Both the position numbers and the translations under genes were made by a program. The notes below the pieces were generated by a model that saw only the letters and a program-made list of their open reading frames with translations, did not search any database and was not told the DNA's origin. A stretch of 64,000 bases of DNA from Blautia argi (GTDB lineage Bacteria; Bacillota; Clostridia; Lachnospirales; Lachnospiraceae): the NCBI RefSeq assembly GCF_003287895.1, contig NZ_CP030280.1, forward strand, positions 3,108,501-3,172,500, written 5' to 3'. Below, one piece after another: positions 57,588 to 64,000 of this stretch (positions are counted from its first letter, which is position 1; each line of letters starts with the position of its first letter).

Positions 57588-58676
57588 TTAAATTCCGAAT
57601 AATTCTGCCAGTTTTGTTTCATCAATTTTAGAGCCGATGACACACAGTCTTCCTGTATAATCCGGGGAACCTGTACGAATATCTGCCTCGCCCGGAACCA
57701 TGTCAAAGTAAATCCATTCTCCGTTTTCACTGGAAACCATTCCCTTTGCACGCAGAATCATACCATAGGACTCATCTGTGGAAAGCGTATTCAGAATCTG
57801 CTCGATTTCTTCACGGCTGAAAGATTTCACAGTTTCTCTGCCCCAGCTTGTGAACACCTCATCTGCGTGGTGATGACCATGGTGGTGGTCATGGCCGCAA
57901 CCGCATTCTTCATGGTCATGGTGATGATGATGCTCGTGGTCATGGCCGCAGCCACACTCCTCATGGTCGTGGTGATGATGATGCTCATGCTCGTGGTCAT
58001 GGTGATGATGGTCGTGGTGGTGTCCGCCGCATACCGGGCAGGTTTCCTCTTCCATCAGTTCTTTTTCCAGAGAACGGTTATTTTCCATGATATCCAGAAT
58101 CTTCGCACCGGAAAGCTGCTCAACAGGTGTTGTAATCACTGCCGCTGTCTGATTCAGAGAACGGATTAATTCAACGGCTGCCTGCACCTTGTCATCAGTT
58201 GCCTTTGGTGTGTCTGTACGGCTTAAAATCACTGTGCCTGCGTATTCAATCTGATTGCTGAAGAACTCACCAAAGTTTTTCATATACATTTTGCACTTTG
58301 TCACGTCTACAACTGTAGTGAAGCTGTTAAGTTTTATGTCAACTTCTCCTTCTACCTTTTGTACTGCCTTGATTACATCAGAAAGCTTACCTACACCTGA
58401 AGGTTCAATAATAATTCTGTCCGGGCTATATTTCTGAATGACTTCCTTTAACGCCTCGCCAAAATCTCCCACCAGAGAACAACAAATACAACCAGAGTTC
58501 ATTTCGCGGATCTCAATTCCCGCCTCTTTTAAAAATCCACCGTCAATGCCGATTTCTCCAAATTCATTTTCAATCAGCACCACCTGTTCTCCTTTGTATG
58601 CTTCAGTGAGTAGCTTTTTGATTAAAGTGGTCTTTCCTGCTCCGAGAAAACCGGAAAAAATATCAATTTTTGTCAT
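57588..58676 (-). CDS. CobW/G3E GTPase with a His-rich metal-binding loop
   Basis: A 362-residue putative metallochaperone. Walker A is GFLGAGKTT (9-17), and the metal-binding CICC motif lies in NSGCICCSL near residues 63-71. SRTD supplies the base-specific motif. Between residues about 218 and 270 lies a loop of alternating His, Asp and Glu broken by CPVCGG and two CGCG units. The CobW C-terminal domain follows. The loop suits binding of Zn, Ni or Co. The start at 58676 follows AGGGAGAAATG. It heads the run CobW-GTPase-pth-mfd. Confidence 0.9.
   Translation of the reverse strand: MTKIDIFSGFLGAGKTTLIKKLLTEAYKGEQVVLIENEFGEIGIDGGFLKEAGIEIREMNSGCICCSLVGDFGEALKEVIQKYSPDRIIIEPSGVGKLSDVIKAVQKVEGEVDIKLNSFTTVVDVTKCKMYMKNFGEFFSNQIEYAGTVILSRTDTPKATDDKVQAAVELIRSLNQTAAVITTPVEQLSGAKILDIMENNRSLEKELMEEETCPVCGGHHHDHHHHDHEHEHHHHHDHEECGCGHDHEHHHHHDHEECGCGHDHHHGHHHADEVFTSWGRETVKSFSREEIEQILNTLSTDESYGMILRAKGMVSSENGEWIYFDMVPGEADIRTGSPDYTGRLCVIGSKIDETKLAELFGI
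57890..57991. repeat. 51-bp tandem repeat encoding the His-rich loop
   Basis: Two head-to-tail copies with a 51-bp period begin at 57890 and 57941, both starting CATGGCCGCA. Each encodes 17 residues built around HEECGCGHDH. Copy number could vary between strains by slippage. The antisense strand is also open across it, which is a by-product of the His codons. Confidence 0.75.
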
Positions 58677-58736
58677 GTTACATTTCTCCCTTCTGTTCTT
58701 TCTATAAAATAATAACTTACGGATAAAACATTGCAA

Positions 58737-58765
58737 AAGGGGACGAAAATCCATTTCCGCCCCTT
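58737..58765 (-). terminator. Probable terminator after the DapF-like gene
   Basis: AAGGGG (58737-58742) pairs with CCCCTT (58760-58765) with further inner pairing. Read leftward the stem is followed by a short TTTTGC. It separates the DapF-like gene from the CobW operon. Confidence 0.6.
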
Positions 58766-58807
58766 AATCCCAATATAAAAACCTCTCGTTGGTCAGTATA
58801 ACACATT

Positions 58808-59647
58808 TTATATAGAAAAGAAATCCTCAAAAAGCTCTATTTTACAGACTCTTTTCACACTTCCTATCATTTTTACGTTCCAGTTTTCATCAATCTGTGT
58901 CCACAGCTTTCCTCCCGGTGTATGCACCATAACGTCAGAACTGATAAGCCCCTGCTTCAGCGCCGCCCCTGCTGCCGCACAACTACAGGTGGCCGAGGAA
59001 AGTGTATACCCTACGCCGCGCTCAAAAATTTCTATCTGAATATTATTTTTATCAAGAACCTTCACAATCTGAGTATTAATTCTTTCCGGGAAATAATCTG
59101 CACCCTCGGAATACTTTCCGATACGGCACACTTTTTCTCTGGAAATTTCATCGGTAATAATCACACAATGAGGATTTCCAATAGACGCACAGGTACAGTC
59201 ATATTCTTCCCCGCCAAAGTTAAAATATTCATGGACTGCCTCCCTTTCCGGACCTGTAAGCCCTAATTTGCGGCTGTTAAAGGAAAGCTGTCCCATGGAC
59301 ATCTGAATTCTGCTGCCATCCCGATTCAAATAGCGCAGTTCTACCTCTCCGCTTTTGGTATACAGAAAAAACTTCTCCTTCTGCACAACGCCTGTAATCT
59401 TTAAATAATGAGCAAAAATACGAATGGCATTGCCGCCCTGCTCCGCCTCTGAGCCATCTGCATTATAGACCTTGACATACATCTTTTCTCCGTCCATATA
59501 CGGTCCTGCTACAATTCCATCTGCACCGATTCCAAAATTACGGTCACAGATTTTTCTGATTTTTTCTGTATTTAATTCCTCTGTATTTTTCTGACAGTCA
59601 AATACCAGATAATCATTTCCCAGACTGTGATATTTATAAAATTCCAT
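58808..59647 (-). CDS. Diaminopimelate epimerase-like protein lacking the canonical cysteines
   Basis: A 279-residue member of the DapF fold, expected to interconvert LL- and meso-diaminopimelate or a related amino acid. The overall match is good: MEFYKYHSLGNDYLVFD, FGIGADGIV and ASIGNPHCVI. But the two active-site regions differ from classic DapF. The first reads AEQGGNAIRIF (Gly71 in place of the first catalytic Cys). The second reads GVGYTLSSATCSC (Ser218 in place of the second Cys and Tyr214 in place of the conserved Glu). Similar variants exist in other clostridia and are usually labelled DapF, so activity should not be assumed. The start at 59647 follows GGAGGAAAGG. Confidence 0.82.
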   Translation of the reverse strand: MEFYKYHSLGNDYLVFDCQKNTEELNTEKIRKICDRNFGIGADGIVAGPYMDGEKMYVKVYNADGSEAEQGGNAIRIFAHYLKITGVVQKEKFFLYTKSGEVELRYLNRDGSRIQMSMGQLSFNSRKLGLTGPEREAVHEYFNFGGEEYDCTCASIGNPHCVIITDEISREKVCRIGKYSEGADYFPERINTQIVKVLDKNNIQIEIFERGVGYTLSSATCSCAAAGAALKQGLISSDVMVHTPGGKLWTQIDENWNVKMIGSVKRVCKIELFEDFFSI

Positions 59648-59738
59648 ATAATCCTTTCCTCCAATTTGAGATAACTTTCACATTCCAAAACACCAAATTT
59701 TTTTCTCTTATTATCAGTATATTTTCTATATTACTTTT

Positions 59739-59779
59739 AGTGTATCAGACACTTTTATGTTATAATATCCATATAGTGT
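59739..59779. promoter_or_regulatory. AGTGT-type inverted repeat near the AraC gene promoter
   Basis: AGTGT-ATCAG-ACACT (59739-59753) is a perfect 5-bp inverted repeat, and a further AGTGT half-site is at 59775-59779. Between them a rightward -10 TATAAT lies at 59761-59766. The arrangement suits a site for the AraC-family protein encoded 40 bp on. Confidence 0.45.
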
Positions 59780-59818
59780 CATAAACATTGCAAATAATGC
59801 TGTTTTCAGGAGGAACAT

Positions 59819-60655
59819 ATGAATACCTACGAAAAATCCGGCTATCTCAAAGAAGATTTTCAATATTTTCATCTGCATACCCGAAAAATGCAGGAATTTC
59901 AATACCATTATCATGATTTTCATAAGGTGCTTTTGTTTTTGCAGGGAGATGTTTCCTATCATATAGAAGGAAGAGTTTTTCATCTGTTTCCGGGAGATGT
60001 GGTGCTGATTCCTGCCGGAGAAATTCATAAGCCGGTTCTAAACAGCGCCCAGATTTATGAGCGGATTATTTTATACCTTTCCCCTGATTTCCTGACTGCT
60101 GCCGGAAATAAAGATACAGACCTGAATCACTGTTTCCTTCAGGCAAAAAAACATCAGAACAATGTTATGCGGCTTCTATCCACTTTTCAAAAGAATCTGT
60201 CTCATCTCTGTTCCTGCCTGGAAGAAGAGCTGAAAGCCCCCTCCCTTTTTGCCGGAACTCTCCGCCCTAAATATCTGGTAGGAGAGTTTATGATTCTGCT
60301 GAACCGAGCCACTCTGAATCATTGCAGTGTTTATCCGGAAAATACCTTTAAAAATGAAAAAATCACACAGATTTTAAACTACATCAACAACAATCTGGCT
60401 GCATCTTTGTCTATTGACACGCTATCCTCCCGTTTTTTTATCAGCCGCTATCATCTGATGCACAGTTTTAAAGACGCCACCGGATATACTATCGGAAGCT
60501 ATATTACAACCAAACGACTACTCTACGCCCGTGCCTTGATTCGTGGCGGCGCTTCTGTCACAGACGCCTGTTACGCCAGCGGATTCCAAAATTATTCTAC
60601 TTTTTCCCGTGCTTACAAAAAACAGTTTCAGACAAGCGCGAAAAAAGACCGTTGA
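59819..60655 (+). CDS. AraC-family regulator with cupin sensor domain
   Basis: A 278-residue transcription factor. Residues 15-90 form a cupin-type effector domain (FQYHYHDFHKVLLFLQGDVSYHIEG, LFPGDVVLIPAGEIHKP). The last 100 residues hold two helix-turn-helix motifs (LSIDTLSSRFFISRYHLMHSFK and VTDACYASGFQNYSTFSRAYKK). The start at 59819 follows CAGGAGGAAC. It is 56 bp ahead of the acetamidase-like gene on the same strand, so that gene is its likeliest target. The ligand is unknown. Confidence 0.92.
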   Translation: MNTYEKSGYLKEDFQYFHLHTRKMQEFQYHYHDFHKVLLFLQGDVSYHIEGRVFHLFPGDVVLIPAGEIHKPVLNSAQIYERIILYLSPDFLTAAGNKDTDLNHCFLQAKKHQNNVMRLLSTFQKNLSHLCSCLEEELKAPSLFAGTLRPKYLVGEFMILLNRATLNHCSVYPENTFKNEKITQILNYINNNLAASLSIDTLSSRFFISRYHLMHSFKDATGYTIGSYITTKRLLYARALIRGGASVTDACYASGFQNYSTFSRAYKKQFQTSAKKDR

Positions 60656-60711
60656 ACCATACCTCTATTACATTATATAGAAGGAATTTTTCATTTCTGA
60701 AAGGAGTATCT

Positions 60712-61626
60712 ATGAAATATTTAGCAAAAGAACACCACATTTTTTCCATGTCCCCGGAGAACAAGCCGGCTTTGTATGTGAATAATCAGGAAATCTTTCA
60801 GCTCCAGACCCTGGACTGCTTTTGCGGCCGTCTGAAAAAAGATGGCATTTGCCCTCCGGAGGCTTTAAACCAGCCTTGTAATCCTGCCACAGGTCCTGTA
60901 TATATCAATGGGGCTATGCCCGGAGATACGCTGAAAATTGAGATTTTAAAAATAGATGTGGAAAAGCAGGGAATTACGGAAATTGATACAGATTTCGGTG
61001 TTCTGCCCCATCTGGTAAAAAATAGCCTTGCAAAAACACTTCCTATACAGGAAAACAAAATCCTTTTTCACAGGGATTCCCGCTCTGATTTACAATTTGA
61101 TTTGCAGCCAATGATTGGAGTGATTGGCGTTTCACCAAGGGAGGGCAGTATCCCAACAGACACCCCTGATATCCACGGCGGAAATCTGGACTGCACACAA
61201 ATTCGGGAAGGTTCCTGTCTGTACCTCCCGGTACAGGTTCCCGGCGCCCTGCTGGCTCTGGGTGACTTGCATGCCTGTATGGGTGACGGGGAAATCGGGG
61301 GCTGCGGTGCAGAAATTGCAGGTGAGGTTACACTGCGGGTTTCTGTGATTTCCGGACAACAGAAACCTTATCCTATTGTGGAAACAGAGGAGAAATTAAT
61401 CATCTTGGCGTCCTGAAAGACCCTGGACGAAGCGTGTGAAGCTGCTGCGGAAGCATTCTGTGATTTTCTTGTCAGCGAAATGGAGTTTACGTCTGAAGAT
61501 GCTGTTATGCTGCTTTCGCTTGTGGGGAATCTTTTTGTGTGCCAGGCGGTAAATCCACAGAAGACTGTGGGGGTGTGGGTTTGGAAAAAGATTATTTTTT
61601 TCCAAACAACAAAAAAACTTCTATAA
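60712..61626 (+). CDS. Acetamidase/formamidase family protein with an in-frame TGA
   Basis: Hydrolyses short amides such as formamide or acetamide to ammonia and acid. The start at 60712 (MKYLAKEHHIF) follows AAAGGAGTATC. The reading frame stops at TGA (61414-61416, codon 235), then continues in the same frame for 69 more codons to TAA at 61624. That continuation reads KTLDEACEAAAEAFCDFLVSE...VGNLFVCQAVNPQKTV, the normal end of this family, and gives the usual 304 residues. The first part has ATGPVYINGAMPGDTLKIEI, HGGNLDC and LGDLHACMGDGEIGGCGAE. Options are a nonsense mutation, a base-call error or, least likely, recoding. The final codons overlap the terminator. Confidence 0.85.
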
Positions 61627-61651
61627 ACATCACCTGTTTATAGAAGTTTTT
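61613..61651. terminator. Bidirectional terminator between acetamidase and rRNA genes
   Basis: A perfect 17-bp stem, AAAAACTTCTATAAACA (61613-61629) against its complement (61635-61651), loop TCACC. T-runs lie on the 3' side in both directions, so it can end the acetamidase transcript and the rRNA transcript. A second inverted repeat, GTTTGGAAAAA/TTTTTCCAAAC (61579-61607), precedes it inside the coding end. Confidence 0.88.
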
Positions 61652-61870
61652 CATATATATCTTCAAAACCGCATACACAAAACCAAACCATTTCCAACTT
61701 ACCGTTTTATGGAGTCTTCGGCTTCTTCCGTTCCGAAGCGGTCATTCCTAAATGCTCCGCATTTACTCATGTCCTTTGCTTCGCAAATGACTCCGGTGCC
61801 ACTTCCACGTTTCGGAATGTAAACATTCCTCTCCGTTCCAGTTTCACCTTCGCCGCTTTCTCCACTATCA
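61652..61870 (-). other. Spacer downstream of 23S rRNA, rich in small hairpins, no 5S seen
   Basis: The 219 bases after the 23S 3' end hold several perfect small hairpins: GGAATGT-AA-ACATTCC (61814-61829), TTTGC-TTC-GCAAA (61775-61787), AAATGC-TCC-GCATTT (61750-61764) and CTTCGG...CCGAAG (61716-61738). I saw no 5S rRNA signature and no tRNA. The spacer is probably transcribed with the rRNA and may be processed. Confidence 0.6.

Positions 61871-64000
<2,130 letters not shown>

Noticed and set aside
57850..58030. CRISPR-like array
   Set aside because: The repeats are contiguous 51-bp copies inside a coding frame, with no spacers and no cas genes in the window.
57867..58169. Rightward open frame rich in Met and Val opposite the CobW gene
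   Set aside because: It is the antisense of His/Asp codon repeats (CAT/GAT read backwards) and has no ribosome site. The CobW frame has family motifs.
61414..61460. Selenocysteine insertion at the in-frame TGA
   Set aside because: No convincing bacterial SECIS-like stem-loop with a guanine-containing apical loop follows the TGA, and the family is not known for selenocysteine.

Overview
The window looks like a chromosome segment of a gut Lachnospiraceae, most like Blautia or Ruminococcus-type relatives. The evidence is moderate GC with AT-rich intergenic DNA, Firmicutes-style GGAGG ribosome sites, an archaeal/V-type ATPase, clostridial-type DapF and YesMN-type two-component regulators, and the firmicute form of the 23S rRNA 3' end. 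The species call is an inference. Almost everything reads as ordinary chromosome rather than a mobile island.

Layout, left to right. 0-7 kb: MATE exporter, DEDDh exonuclease, glmS, a MerR-methyltransferase fusion and a split chromate transporter. 7-12 kb: a glycogen/maltodextrin operon transcribed leftward (malQ, lacI, glgP) with a LacI-type operator array at its promoter. 12.2-14.2 kb, rightward: a zinc metallopeptidase and then a complete retron, with a structured msr-msd RNA (12-bp a1/a2 repeat) and a 324-residue reverse transcriptase with retron motifs but no recognisable effector. 14.3-24 kb: a leftward operon of PP2C phosphatase, membrane Ser/Thr kinase, small membrane protein and a 2219-residue Ig-like surface protein. 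24.3-28.3 kb: TetR regulator, GH13 amylase and glgB. 28.4-37.1 kb: a nine-gene V-type ATPase operon (H-I-K-E-C-F-A-B-D) whose K subunit carries the sodium-binding residues. 37.3-40.4 kb: an orphan sugar-binding lipoprotein, a YtvI-like permease and an RluA-type pseudouridine synthase. 40.5-41.5 kb: an AT-rich stretch with a strong promoter, a terminator and only broken or tiny reading frames. 41.5-49.6 kb: a carbohydrate ABC transporter with its YesMN-type two-component system and a second binding protein. 49.7-58.7 kb: dicarboxylate/amino-acid symporter, PrsA-like foldase, mfd, pth and two CobW-type GTPases, one with a His-rich metal loop. 58.8-61.6 kb: DapF-like epimerase, AraC regulator and an acetamidase/formamidase with an in-frame TGA. 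61.9 kb to the end: the 3' two thirds of a 23S rRNA gene on the minus strand.

Six conserved genes or gene segments (glmS, atpA, atpB twice, atpC, mfd) are split by what looks in each case like one extra base in a short homopolymer. I read this as sequence error and give the restored extents. The most interesting element is the retron at 12977-14226. The kinase/phosphatase/giant surface protein operon and the 40.5-41.4 kb orphan transcript also deserve a second look.
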